Assembly (NCBI GenBank): GCA_039720395.1
Contig: CM077824.1
Span: 32,080,759 to 32,144,758, forward strand
DNA from: Liquidambar formosana
Lineage: Eukaryota > Streptophyta > Magnoliopsida > Saxifragales > Altingiaceae
Direction of reading: 5' to 3'
DNA length: 64,000 bases
Below the pieces are notes generated by a model. The model was not told where the DNA came from. It ran no database searches and saw only the letters and a list, made by a program, of their open reading frames with translations. Below, one piece after another: positions 35,086 through 49,200 of the stretch. Positions within the stretch are counted from its first letter, which is position 1. Each line of letters begins with the position of its first letter. The translations under genes and the position numbers were made by a program.

Positions 35086-36877
35086 GGACTTTAACATACC
35101 AATTAAATGAGATGACTAGTGCATTTGTGGTCCTTCCATGCGGCATTCAAATATCTATTATTGATAAGATATTTCTCTTTGGAAAATGGACTTTAATATA
35201 CCAATTCGAGTAGGCCTCAACATTCATAGAATAAATGTAGTTTAATTCGTTAAGTTATTATTGTAATTATTTAACAAATGGGTGGCAACATAGTAGAAAA
35301 TTCCCTTTTTATGCTCTAAATATTCAGAGTGTGCCAAGCTTGGTAATGCATTGCTGGAAAATTGTGGAAAGTGCCTATGCACTTTCTTAGGTGTAGTTTT
35401 GAAAATATTGGTTGACACTATATATTATAAAACATAGAGAAAACATCCATGGGAATCATACAATGAAGCTTCCAATGAAAATCTCATATGTGCTACACTA
35501 TATTCCTGCATCATTTTTTTTTTCTTCTTCTCATTGTTGTGCAATTAAGAGCAGGGGTTTCTTAAGCAATCAGAATAGGAGAATACTGGCCTATTCCTCT
35601 GTCTGTGAGCACATGCTATAATGTGATTCTTATTGATTAAAAAGAAAATAAGATACAAACAAAACAGAGAGAATGGATATCTCCCTAAACTGACTACCTG
35701 AGTTCATTCGTTTCCCCTCCCATGTCCCTCTTCTTCAACGAAGGTCACCACCAAGGCACCAACATGCCGCAAACTCACTTGAAACCTCCATCTTTGGCAA
35801 GAACCAACCCCATTCTTTTTTCCTCTCTCACGAAAAGCCCTTATTCGTCCTTTCCCATTCACGAACACCACCATCTTCTTCACTATTTTTCAAGCACCAC
35901 TATTTTTCTATCAATGTCGTTGCCCCAGTATCACTGGACCACCAATTACTGGATTATCGCAAATAGAACCTGCAAGTTTCTGATTGATGGATGTTGATGA
36001 GAGAGAGAAGGGGGGGGGGTGCGAGATGAATGAACTTGGGTATTTTTCTTGGGTAAGTAACTTGGGCATTAGGGTTAGAGAGAGACCCATTCTCTCTGTG
36101 GTCTCTATTTAAAAAATCAATAAAATTCATGTGAGATCATGTGTTTATGGGCATTTGGCGCTCATATTTTGTGCCACATCATCAGTTAGGAATTCCTCGT
36201 CACCGGTAAGTAGGCAAGTATTGTCCATTGGATTATGCGCAAATCTCTTCTCATATAGCTTATATTTTGATTAGTGTGCATTTTAAAATTATAGTCAGAG
36301 TAGGCATATCCATGTATGTGTTAAGTTTGAAATATTTGAAGAATACCAATTGTTTTCCAGCAAAAATATTTGTTTTATTTACCAAGGTGCTTACTTTAAG
36401 CAAATTGCCTGATTCAATTTGTTTGCTTAGAAATTTCACCCGACATGTGATCAACCTGCTTCACTTGGTTGTCTTGGTTGAGTGCCAAATAATGCCTTTA
36501 ACCATACTAGGCTACTATGTTCTATCCATGATGACAGTACCATGGATTTATTGCCATGGTTCCATCTGCTTGAGTAGAATTTCTTATTTTTCCCTTGGTT
36601 CATTTGTCGTATTAGGATTAATTAGTTGACTTCACTTATACTTGAAAGCTACCAGCAATCACATGTGTCAAAAATGGTTAACATGTGAAAGGTGATACTC
36701 AACACGAATAGATAGAATTTATTGAATAATATAGTTTTGGACTTTTAATTTTAATACTAATTGGTTTTGATGCTCTATCTATTTTGTTTCCCTTGGTATT
36801 TTAAATTCATGTGTAATATATATATATATATATAGTTGGCAAAAGACTTATTTCAATTTATATATTTTTTTCTGAAG
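35086..36877. other. rest of the inferred leader intron
   Basis: AT-rich, with no supported exon. Open frames at 35722-35997 and 36228-36629 lack recognisable motifs. It ends in TATATATTTTTTTCTGAAG, a fair polypyrimidine tract and acceptor just before the FAR1 exon. Confidence 0.4.
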
Positions 36878-36898
36878 GTTTTTTGCTAATTGTCATTG

Positions 36899-37436
36899 AT
36901 GATGGAAACTCAAAGTCACTCTGATCATTCTAGGCAAAATATGATGCTCCCACCGCCACCTGGAACTTTCCAAGATCGTGAAGATCTTATCAAACATGTT
37001 CGTGATTTTGGTGCAAACCAAGGATATGTGGTGACCATTAAGAAGTCTAGGAAGGACAGAAGAGTTATACTTGGTTGTGACAGAGGAGGCATTTATCGGA
37101 ACAGGCGTAGGATTGAAGAAAGTAAGCGCAAAAGAAAAGCATGCTCACGCCTTATAAATTGTCCCTTTGAAGCCATTGGTAAAAAGGAAGATGATGTGTG
37201 GGTACTTACCATAAAAGATGGGGAACACAACCATGAACCTTTGAAAGACATGTCTGAGCATCCTTATAGTCGTCGTTTCACCGAGGAAGAGGTCAGGCAA
37301 ATCAAGATAATGACGGAAGCTGGTATAAAACCACGTCAGGTGCTTAAGGCTCTTAAGAAAAATAATCCAGAGCTTCAGTCAACACCAAGGCATTTGTACA
37401 ACCTTAAAGCTAAGATCCGTCAGGGAAATTTAACAG
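36899..37436 (+). other. FAR1/MULE-type zinc-finger exon
   Basis: Domain entry within the fusion gene. [20 protein letters not shown] opens the FAR1 domain. The zinc ligands fit Cys60, Cys82 or Cys88, His110 and His112 (GEHNHEP). A second conserved block, [18 protein letters not shown] to [14 protein letters not shown], is shared with MULE transposase N-termini. The stretch ESKRKRKA is basic and may be a nuclear localisation signal. Reading on past the donor at 37437 gives five more residues and a TAA (37451-37453). An unspliced or early-polyadenylated transcript would therefore encode a stand-alone 184-aa protein. Confidence 0.8.
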
Positions 37437-40400
37437 GTCAGACCGCCATCTAAGCTTTATTAAATTAAATAGATAATGGAGTGTCCTAAATTTGTAGTAT
37501 GCAGGCCTTCTTGTCCTCTTGGTCAGGGGGTGCTGTTTCCACACCTACTGATTATTAGGTCCAATGATCAATGCTTGAAATCGATGACCACTCATAAGTA
37601 AAGCAGCAAGATTTTCGGACTGTAATAGGCAGAATTTTTTTCCCTCTTCCAATCACCGAGCAAAAGGTTATTGCTTGATTGGGTTTTCATATAACACAGT
37701 TTGAGTCCATGCATTGATTGCTTGTTGTGGGTTTTTGGTTCACTCTTTCCAGTCAATATGGTTCTATGAGCTGAAATTCTAGAACATAGTATTAGTTACT
37801 GAATTTCAAGTTGTGTTTGGTCAAAAAGAAATTGATGATTACGGATTACCCATTCAACCTTAAAGTAGCAGTAGTAATGGTCAGTGTTGATCCTTTAATT
37901 AGCCTCAAGCCCTCAATCCATGCCCATTTAATCAGTGGGTATCAATTTATTTCTCGAGGGCTGGTCTATGGGGCTCATTGTAAGCTAGACATAAGTGCCT
38001 ACTTCATCGGCCCAGAATATAAAATATCTCTAATATAATGTGCATAATAATTGAATGGTAGGTGTGAAGGGGGCATCAAAATTCTGGTGAAAGTATTCTA
38101 GTCTTATAGATGGATATTTTTCTTAGTCCCAGTCAGTTATAATTTTCTTGAAAATCAGCCAAGTAGTCATTAGTAGTTTATAATTTTCTTCATGAATACA
38201 AATAATATATATGTTTTTTTGCAGAGAAGAGTTTCAAATCATGGAGACCTAATAGATCTCTTCCTGTAAGCACTACTCCACTGTCTGAGGCGTCATCAGA
38301 GAGCAGCAACCGTCCGGTAAGATTGTGGGAGGAAAAGTGATGGATAAGTTTTATTTTCCTGATTCTGATTTTGTCTGCTCTCTCTCTCTCTCTCTCTCTC
38401 ATTGCTCTTTTTTTTCCTTATATGTGGGATTATAACTTGTTTTATTTAAATATAGCTGAAGGTTCCTAATTTTATTGGGGGGAAATTTGTGGATTCACAA
38501 GCTTGCGGAATAGTTGATGTTTTAAATCCTGTGAGTATTTGAATGCCATAAAATATTATTATTATTATTTTTAATCACGATATTTTTGTTCTGTTATATA
38601 GATTTTTATTTTTACTCTTCAATCAGGCAACACAAGAGGTTGTTTCCCAAGTTCCTTTAACTACCTACGAAGAGTTCAAAGCTGCAGTGAGTGCAGCCAA
38701 ACAGGCTTATCCTTCATGGAGAAACACACCTGTTACTACTCGTCAACGCATAATGTTCAAGCTCTATGAGCTTATCCTTAGAGATATTGTAAGTATGCTA
38801 AGAACTCCACTTTTGTTAGCTATTTTTCTTGGACTTTGAATGTTAATATCATTATACGAGTCAACTTAATTTCAGGATAAGCTTGCCATGAATATTACTA
38901 TAGAACAGGGAAAGACGTTGGATGGTGCCAAAGGTGACGTACACCGTGGGTTAGGTTAGTCTTTGCATAGGTGTTATGTATTACCCATCATTAGAATGAT
39001 CGATTAGAATCTGTGCTTAAGTTATCATGATTGAGCTCCTTTTATTCTTGGGTTTGCTTGTAGAGGTGGTTGAACATGCTTGTGGAATGGCAACCCTGCA
39101 AATGGGGGAGTTTGTTCCTAATGCGTCTAATGGAATTGATACATACTGCATTAGAGAACCAATTGGTGTTTGTGCTGGGATATGTCCCTTTAACTTTCCA
39201 GCTATGATTTCCTTGTGGGTATGTTGCCATACTTCCCTGTTTTTCTCTGAGGTTATTTATTTATTTATTTTTTATTTCATCTGTAGTCAAGATGTTGACT
39301 GGTGCAATTTTTAAAATTCTTATGGATCTACTCTACTAATTTGTTTATTTACATTTTGCTTATACTGAGATGTTTAGTTGTATTATGTGTTTCATAATTT
39401 CTATGAGTCAAGAAGAGAATTGTTTAACTCTAAACTAGACAATCAACAACTTTTTCTATGCTTTCTAGTTTATGTGGGTGTCATAACTTGTTTCTAATAT
39501 GCATTGTGTATTGTACATATGAAAGTTTCTGTTTGCATCATCTAAAAACAATTGAATGATATCCGCAGATGTTTCCGATCGCAGTTACATGCGGCAATAC
39601 ATTTATTTTAAAGCCATCTGAGAAAAATCCAGGTGATTGTCGCCCCCTTTAGCATTGTATTCATATATTTTTCTTTTGATGCTTTGGTGTTTTCGATGAA
39701 AATAATAGGAGATTTTGATATTCTTCTGATAATGTGGATTTGTGCTTTTCCATAACCTGGTAACTCATATGCAAGTTTCTATTGGGGCTCCATTATTTTT
39801 TAAGCTCAAAGGATGTGAAAGCAACTGAATGGATTAAACTTTAGGCGATATAATGATCTTTAAAAACTCATTTTCATGTTTAGAGGATTTTGAGAATTTG
39901 AGATAAAAAAATGGTTTGCACTGAGCCCAAGAAATGTTACACCTTGCATTACATAACTTGCTTTTTGCGAGATTTTTTTTTGCAGTATTACATGTCTTTG
40001 GGTCATGTGGGTTGTTGAATTTGGAAAAAATGGCTTGCATTGGGGTCAAGAAATATTACACTTACGGAACCACATGACTTGGGTTTTTTCGTAGATTTTT
40101 TTAGTCTCAAACAAGATACACTATTTTGTAACTATGTTTATTTGGTGTGTAGTTTGGGATTAGACGGGTATTCTTTCAGTTGAGATACAGATCCTCATAA
40201 TACATGTCTTGAATGGTAAAGTCACAGGTTAAGAATAACTTCTCCACTTGTTGATTTTTCCCATATTGACAGAACACTCATCCTCAGTCATGTAGGATAG
40301 TTAATTGGATGGACCTGTCATGGGGATCTTGAACCCCAAAAGCACTAATTTGTCTGATTTTATGAACCCACACTGCCAAGTTTTTTTATTTTTGATTTTT

Positions 40401-43328
40401 TTTTTTGTTGCCATTTTTAACTTATCTTTGATGCTGTCTATAATATGTTGTAGGAAATTTTTTTATTGTAGGTGTAGTTCAAGAAGTTAGAGTTGGCTTC
40501 TTTCTGCAGTAGGAACACCTCATTGACATAATCTGTTCTGCTGCAGCTTCAAACTGGTTGCATATTATTATCGGATATCTTATGCATGCTCTTACAAAGG
40601 TTCATGGAAAGGGATTTTAGGAGATGATAAATTTATATTAGCTTATATATTGGTGTGACAGTGTGACCTTATATTTCTTCCGAAATCAGCTTAATGTTGG
40701 AGCCGTTGGAGAAATTGATCTGCCAAGTGGAGCTTGAAAAATGGTGTGACCTAATATTTCTTCTTATTACCTTATTTGGAAATTACCTAATTACTGTCCG
40801 CTGACTTTTAGTAGCCAATGACTTCTCACCATGGTAGGGTCAAAATATGGATGAGTCCCACCAACAAAAGGATTCACATGTGCTGAAATTAGCTTTGATG
40901 GATGAGCTTTAAGTATTTCATATGAACATTCTTATCTTAACATACGTGGGACCTACCAACAAATGGGTTCCATTTACTAAACCAAGTTCTGTATAAAAGT
41001 ATGTCGTGTCGGTGGGAATGTGGGATTGGGAACTTACCAGCTAATAGGTCCAACTTGGTTGATTAAATTGACCAAGAATCAATTCTAATTTGATGACTTT
41101 CAGCATTCTAATTACGACATTCCTATTTTCAATTCTCAAAATTTGTTTCACTATTCATGTAATTCAATCAGAATTAAATTGATGCAACAATTTGAGTTGA
41201 TTTATTGAACAATTGATGGGTATTGTTCGTTACCCTGTATAAAAGCACCTCAGCCTTGCCCATTGAGATTTATCAATCAATTTAATGCCTTTTTCTTTCT
41301 TTTCTTGTCTTTTGATAAGCTCTCTGCCTTTCTCCATAGTTGCTTTGCCTCATGGCAGGAAACTAATGAAGTGTGCTTACTATAAAATGGGTTCAAATAT
41401 GTGGAGAATTAGGTATTTAGGTTGATTGATGATTTTAAACATCCGATTCATGGACATTCTGATTTAGAAAAATTTCTAAATAATTTTACACCTTAGTATT
41501 TGATTGAAAACAACATTTTACTTATTTAAAGAAGGATTGATTCCAAGAATTACCAGTACCGAGAAAATTATGGTGTTTCGAATCAAAGAATCAAATCATG
41601 ATCATTAGGGTAGAACAAGAATAACCGATCATTATCTTCAGCTGAAATTGACAGAAAAGTTTATACAGAGCTGTGAAATCAAAATTTATTCACAGAATGG
41701 AATAGCAAAACGTTTGTCCTTCCATGATGCATTTCAGTTCTTGACACCCTCCCTGTAGCCACAGTAGCTTTACTGAAACTGAAAAGTTCTTGGTCTTGCT
41801 TTATTTCTGAAACTAGTGTTGTTTTTTGTTTGTTTGTTTGTTTTTGTGTTTGTTTTTTTTTTTTTTTTTGTTCTCTAAACAATTTTTATTTGGCTAGTAT
41901 AATTTATTATGCTGTTGTTTCAGGGGCTTCAATGATACTTGCAGCATTAGCAATGGAAGCTGGTTTGCCTGATGGTGTCTTGAACATTGTTCATGGCACC
42001 AATGTAAGCTTTGCTCCTAAAGAGCCTTTATTTCTTCATCATTCACCTTAGCCGATCTTAACTTCGAAGGGATTGTTGTTTTTAACCTACAATTTTTTTC
42101 CAGTGAAAGTGCCTCATTTTTGTTTAAGATGTTGCATTGTAGATTTGTAGCCTTTGTGGTTGATAATCCTTTGTTTTCTATTTCCTCTTTTCTGTTATAT
42201 CTTTTCTTATATTAATTCTTTTATATTTTTGTTAACTCAATTTCTTGTGCTGTTTGGATGTCCCATTTTAGCTATATGTATTATTTCTGACTTTTTATTC
42301 TTATTTTTTATTCTTATGTATAAATCAATCTAAGCAGGATATTGTCAATCATATATGTGATGATGAAGATATAAAAGCTATCTCCTTTGTTGGTTCAAAC
42401 ACAGTAAGTTAAGCCCTCAGATTTTTCTAGTTTATTTTAAAAGTTATATATGTGAGGTGCCCATGTTGGGAAGTACCACATCCCACATTACCCAAATATT
42501 GGGTTTGATTTGGCTTCATATGCCTATTTGGGCCCTCCACCTAATAGCTTAGGCTTTTAGGTTGGAAACTTGATGCCTACACATAAGGGTAAGTGTTGGG
42601 AAGTCCCACATCCCACATTATCTAAATATTGAGTTTGATATGGCTTCATATATTTGCTTGGGCTCAAGTTTGACATGGCTTCATATACCTGTTTGGGCCC
42701 TCCACCTAATAGCTTAGGTTTTTAATAGCTCACAAATATGATTTTATGGTATGGATAATCTGTACACACGCACACATGCACAAATAGATATTATTAAAAA
42801 TAATTGAGGTTTTACTACTTCTTCATTGGAATAAAAGAATTTATGCACTTTCTATTTTTATCCTTTAAGTGATTCAAATGCAATTTCCCTTGTAACCTGA
42901 AAACAGTGAGGATTATCAACGTATCACCATATCCCGAGTGCTTTCATAATTGTTGGATAGGATAGCTAAATCATTGAAATGATAGCTGTTAGGAATATGC
43001 ATGGGAGAATTGAGTGTGATTAAGTTTTTGAAATTATGTTTTGAATGCCAAAAGTGTGCATGATGCTGTAACTCGGAATTAGTTAACTGAAAAATAAAAT
43101 CAGGGAGTATTTTTTCTGTTTTCTCTTCTGTTGGGATTGAAACTTTGTCCTCTTATTTTTGTTGTTGAATTTTTATTGGGAATATTGGCATCAAGTGTGT
43201 TATTAGTTAACCTTCTGTGGTATTTTCTTCACCTATTTTCAAGGCTGGCATGCACGTTTATGCTAGGGCAGCAGCTAGAGGGAAGCGCGTTCAGGTTAAT
43301 ACTCTTCATTTGCTTAGGTTTAAGCTAG

Positions 43329-43359
<31 letters not shown>

Positions 43360-44619
43360 CTAGACTTAGTTGAATTCCTTTTGAATTTTCTATCTAGTTT
43401 TTTATTTTTCTAACTTTCTACTTCTTAGTCCAATATGGGAGCCAAAAATCACGCCATTATCATGCCTGATGCAAGCATGGATGCTACTTTGAATGCTCTG
43501 GTTGCTGCTGGTTTCAGTGCTGCAGGACAGAGGTGCATGGCACTCAGCACAGCAGTTTTTGTAGGAGGCTCAATCCCATGGTATTTTGATATGCCTACCT
43601 GGCGTGTGTGAGTGTGTGTGTGTGTTTGTGTATTTGGGGATTTGTGATCTACTGTTTTTTGCTATATAATCTGCTAATCTTGTAATCTGGTATTGAAGGT
43701 GAAAACTTATTATTGCCTTGACATATATTTGATTTCGACTTGATTACATGCATGCTGTTTTGTTGTACACTTGTCTCATCAATGGATGTGTCATCATGGT
43801 TTTGTATCGACAAACTAATGGGAAACATTGTCTTCAATCAAATTAAACTGGTATGAAAATGCTGTATAATTTTTTTTACTGGATTTTGGTCTGGTTTGAA
43901 TTTGCCCAGTTTACAGCTGAATATTGGCAAATTGAATGTTTTTAAATATCTGAAAGAGTTGTACAATTTTATTAGGTTTTACTAAATTTTTTCAACTTGG
44001 GCACCCTGCCCTGGTCCATATTTGGTTGAATTTTTGTGACCTCAACCTTCCCTGAGGTTTGCCTTAGTTGCAGGAACCTTCCTTCTAGATTGGATAATAA
44101 CCTCCCCTGTCCGTGATGTCTTTTAGAGGGAGTTAATATAAGAATTTGAATTACTTTTGTACCTGATATTAAAAGCTATATTTTAAAGCCATTTTTCAAA
44201 TTAAAATTTGCCCTTAAGGCTAGCACACCACTCTCAATTACCACATCGATAATAGAAAGAAGATATGGGCCCATGTCAGCAGCCCCTCTCTCTCTAAACT
44301 GCACCACCCAACGTCTACTCCTCTCTATCTCTCTCTCTCTACAGATCCACTATCCCACATACACACCACTTCACTTTTGTCCCTTTCTCTGCAGTCGTAC
44401 CATTCCGTCCCTCTCTCTCTCTAAAGCTTCACCACTCCACATTCACCTCCTATCTCTCTACAACACCACCCTAGAGCCTCCAACCCTCCAATACATCTTC
44501 CCTACCATCTCACGGCTGTCCTCACTACTTGAAGCTTGAAAACCACGATGACAGCTGAACCCAACATCATCTTCATTCAGTGGTCTCCACCTCATAACTG
44601 GCACCCCTCACCATCATTT

Positions 44620-44675
<56 letters not shown>

Positions 44676-46236
44676 CATTCCTTTTTAACCTATTTCATCT
44701 CTTTTGTAAACCATTTTTTTTCTTACCATGGTCTCTCTTTTTCTCTAACTTTCAGGTGATAGGCCCCAAGGAGGTAGAATGCATTTGAGGTCATTGACGA
44801 CGTAGCAGATTCCTTAGGACAAAACTGCATGCGCAAAATTACATTCTTTGAGATACCAGCCTTTTGTTGTCTATTTCTATCAAACTTCACTCCTAGTAGG
44901 AGTTCTCATTCTAGATTATATAGTAGCACACATTTTTGGGCCTCGTCAAATCTCTAAACAACTAGCTTTATTTCATTAGTTTCTTGAGCTTTGTCATAAG
45001 TTTGTGAACTTGGACTCTGTTTCTTCTCTTATCTTAGAACCTCGGGTTGAGACAACCTCAACTCCTATTTTTTGACCCATTAAAGCAAGTACAAGATTCT
45101 ACTGTAGCAAAAGATTTTCACCAACTGGAGGATTTTGCTGAGACAGATACATCTATATGGAAGCTACGATTGCTGGCTTTGAGATTTTGTGATTACTTTA
45201 TTTTGTTACCATTTTTTCCCTGCTAGAACTCTTTTTTTAAAAATAATAATAATAATAATAATCAATGTGAAGATTAATAGAATTTAAGAATGGTATTGCT
45301 TCTGTAAGGTTAAGAACTTAAGATAAAACTTGTCTTCTCTTGCCAAAGATAACTTTTTTTTAGGCTCAAAAGAGAACCCAAAGGTGTATAGAGTGGATAA
45401 ACATATTTCCTGGGTGTTAAATTGCTTTTGGAAACATTGTTTTGGTGCACTCGATTTTATGGAAGGAGGGATATTTTGTCATTTACCAAGAAAGAGTTGT
45501 GGCATAGTCATGGCTTGTTAGCACATCAAGTAGACCAGAGAAATCGAACTCAGGGATTAAGTTAGAAGGTTTAAGGCATTCCTAAGTAGAAAAGCTATTG
45601 ATGAAACATTATAGAGTATTTGAGAGGCTTGACGAAGTCTGAGAAGCAATGATCTATGGCACGAGGTTAAGATTTTAAGACATGTAATCTATTTCAACAA
45701 GGGTTCAGCTTGGAAGGTTGGCGACAATGGAAGATTCGAAGAATAGAGATGCTGAATGGCAGTCTTCGTGGATAATTCCGCCGCTGAGATTAGGGTTCCA
45801 TGAAATGATGAGAGATCGAAGCATGAGAGACTAGGCATGACTGGTATTGCTTCTGTGAGGTTGCTTCCTGAGACATTGAAATGAAATGAATCACTTTTCA
45901 TTTAAATCATTGAGCGTAATATAGGTAACTTATATTGTTTCGTGAATGACAAAAAAATGGTATTTTTCATGTTTAGATTAAGTGTTTTTGTGCAGTAATG
46001 GTTTCTTAAGGGAAATGGAATCTGTTATTGGCAAGTGAATCAAAAATGGATGTAGTGTAATCATCTGATCCAGAGGGGAGCTCCCTGTATTAAGCTATGT
46101 TACACGGGTTCGGGTGCGGGTGTCGGGTGTGGGTATGTTTCTAGAAGTCGGATTCGTCAAACCATTAGATATTAGGATACGCGGATGTGGCTAAAAAGGA
46201 TCCAAAAATTAGGTACGATAACGTGGATATGTGTAC

Positions 46237-46282
<46 letters not shown>

Positions 46283-49200
46283 ATATATTAATATATATTA
46301 TATAATAATACAAGGTAAAAATGTTCAGGGGTGAATTTAAAAATATTTTGAGTTGTTGGGGATTACCATAATAATTAGTTTTGGAGGGCTTAAGTCATAA
46401 TTGATAGCCAGTCATTTTTAAAATAAACAAAACTTGAGGACTTAGTTGAAAAAATAAAATATAAAAGCAAGGAAAGGTTTTGCTTCGAGAACCCTAGATC
46501 TTTATTGACGGCACGAGATTTGACGGTGCGACCCTCACCCCCTACGACAATGGCATCATCGTCTCCAGCATATCTCTGACATCCTCTTTCGACAAACCTC
46601 AAGTCCTCAACAACGAGATAGGCTCTCTCTCTATCTCTCTCTCTTCTCCTAAATTGGCGAGTTTGTGTAACACAAGTATTAAGGCAGACCTCAGGGGAGG
46701 TTGATATAATTTACACTACTTTAAATTTTGGTTTTTTATTTTTATTTTTATTTTTTACTCCCTCCGTCCCATAAAGATAGGCCTTTGAAAAAGCACGCAG
46801 ATTAAGAACATCAATTAATGCATTGATTTGTCATCCACTCAACTTTCTATTTCCAAAAGTACCCTTATCCTACTATCAAATGCATTGGTTGTGTTTAAAG
46901 TAATTCTTTGTGTAATAAAGGAAAGTATTGGAAAGTTAAGAAAATTTGTAATTTGACTTTTTAAAGTGAAATACATTTTGGTTTAGCCAAAAAAGGAAAG
47001 AAGGCCTATCTTTGTGGGACGGAGGGAGTATTTCTTAAGTTTTCCAAATTTATTTATTTATTTATTCATTCATTAATAAGTATAGTTTTCACCCACTGCA
47101 ACTTGTGGACATCATCCAATTGTGCTTTGGCTGTTTGTGGTTTTTATGGCATAATTTTAGGTAACAAATTATTAGATTAATCTCTTCTCTAGTTTTGGAG
47201 TTATGATGGTAGTTTATAGATACGCTGTCATGTAGTGTTTTTAAATTATGTTAATGATGCACAGATGCCTTACGTTAGCAAGGATATTATATATATTTTT
47301 TTTCAGGGAAGAAGAACTCGTGGAGCGTGCCAAAGCCCTTAAAGTAAATGCAGGAACAGAGCCTGGTGCAGACCTTGGTCCAGTGATTAGTGCAGAGGTA
47401 CAAATATAATTCAGAAAAATTTTCCACCTCATTTGCACTTTGAAGGTTGACCCCTTAATTTTTTTTGTATTTTAAATACATTCATGGAGTTATTTCTAAA
47501 TCCGGATATCATGAATCCCTTATTTTCAGGCATATGAGCAGCCACAGTAAGATTGTTTCACATCCTGCATGTTTATCATGTATGCATGTGAGATACTTTA
47601 GTATCGTGGAATTTGTGTCATGTTCAGGTTCTTTGACATGCTTGCTGTATTCACAGGTAAAGGATCGAATATGCATATCAGTTCAAAGCGGTATTGAAAG
47701 TGGTGCTAGACTTGTCCTTGACGGGAGAAATATTGTGGTATTCATTTGTTTCTTTCCTTTCCTAACATATATGTGTTGATGCTATTAAATTCTCCTTGAT
47801 AGTTATCCTCTAGGGTTAAGTTTTCTGTTTAGTAGTTTCAAAGAAGAAGAGAGCATTCTTGCATAGAGGATGTTCCTGATCTTTCATTGTCAACTTCAGT
47901 AAATTTCCAAAAATCATAATGGCTTACTATGAATTTGCTGGTGGTTAAAGACTTTCAATGGTTTTAGGCAAGTTAAAACCTGTTTACCATGACCATGGCC
48001 ATGGCCAAAAAGGGGGAATGATGTAATTTTGTTGGACCAAGTTCTAGAAAAATTGAAGATTTTGCTCCTAAAAATGTGTGATTGCAGGTAACATATAGTG
48101 CACATGGTATTTTGGGTTTCCAATTAGCCATTGAGACTAAAATATGGCCATTTTAGTAACATATGAAGGCCAGAAAGGGAAATTGGTTCATTGAGATCTT
48201 ACCATTTTCTTTAAGTAACATTTGAAAGCTCAAACCCATCTTTAAAAATGGATTCATTAAAAAACTAGAATGGAGACATTCAAAAATGGAATCTCAATGA
48301 TTATTGTGAATAATGTCATATCTTGAAACCTTAAAAAAGATAGACACAATTGATAAAAGCTTATGTGAGGAGAATAAATCCTGTGTGTGTGTGGGTGTGT
48401 GTGGCGGGGGGGAGTGGATGTTGATTGCGGGAAAAATCCCAGAAACACAGGCCCTAGTGACTCCAATTACACCATCATGTATGGAAGGAATTAAGCCCTT
48501 TGTCCAGTGATGATGAATGGTCAGGCCCAACTCCCTATTGTGACTGTTGCTAGCCAGTCTGTACAGCTATTACCTTCCCTGTACGTATTTTGAATTCTAT
48601 TGCTCCCATTTCTGTTCCTAAGCTCCCTGGAAGTCCTGTATAATGGCCCTATGCGGATCTTCATCCATTGGGTACTTTAAAATAAGCTCAATCACCGTGT
48701 TTAGGGTCTGACCAAGGTTTTATGTTGGTTACTTTTGTTAACCTAACACAACCCGCCCTATTTTCTTTAGGCTTGGGACTTGCCGTGCATAAAGCTTTAG
48801 ATGTAATGAGAAATAAAAATAGACTCAGTTCAGATGTTGTGAGAAATGAAATGGACTCATTTGGAAAGCTATGTGAGACAAGTGGAAGTACTCTATTCCC
48901 ACAGGACATCTAAATACCCCTTAGGTTCCTATTTCCACACCCTTTCTTACTTAATCCATACCCCCATGAGTAAAAGTGAGGAAAGATGTGTGAAAAAAAG
49001 GCACAAGGGGTGTAGATTTAGTAAAAAGGGGTGTGGAAATAGGGCCACCCAGGTGCTTAATATGGAATGATGTTGGCATCACTTGCAATATCCTGATCTT
49101 CTTAACATTTCTTCTGTTGCATGCTTCCATAATTCAAGACCTACTTTCTCTCCGTTGTGTTGCTGTATCTATGAAGCAGCGTGACTTCCCTTTTTTTAGT

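Noticed and set aside
36890..36898. TTG start nine bases before the chosen ATG of the fusion gene
   Set aside because: It is a TTG codon. A plant nuclear gene would be expected to start at the ATG pair 36899/36902.
36899..37453. FAR1 exon as a separate intronless gene
   Set aside because: Possible as a short isoform, but the donor after 37436, the phase match with 38225 and the lack of any other start for ALDH6 favour one fused gene. Kept as an alternative form only.
44273..44539. Ser/Leu-rich open frame in intron 11
   Set aside because: It lies in CT-rich low-complexity DNA within an intron. Exons 11 and 12 join in frame without it.
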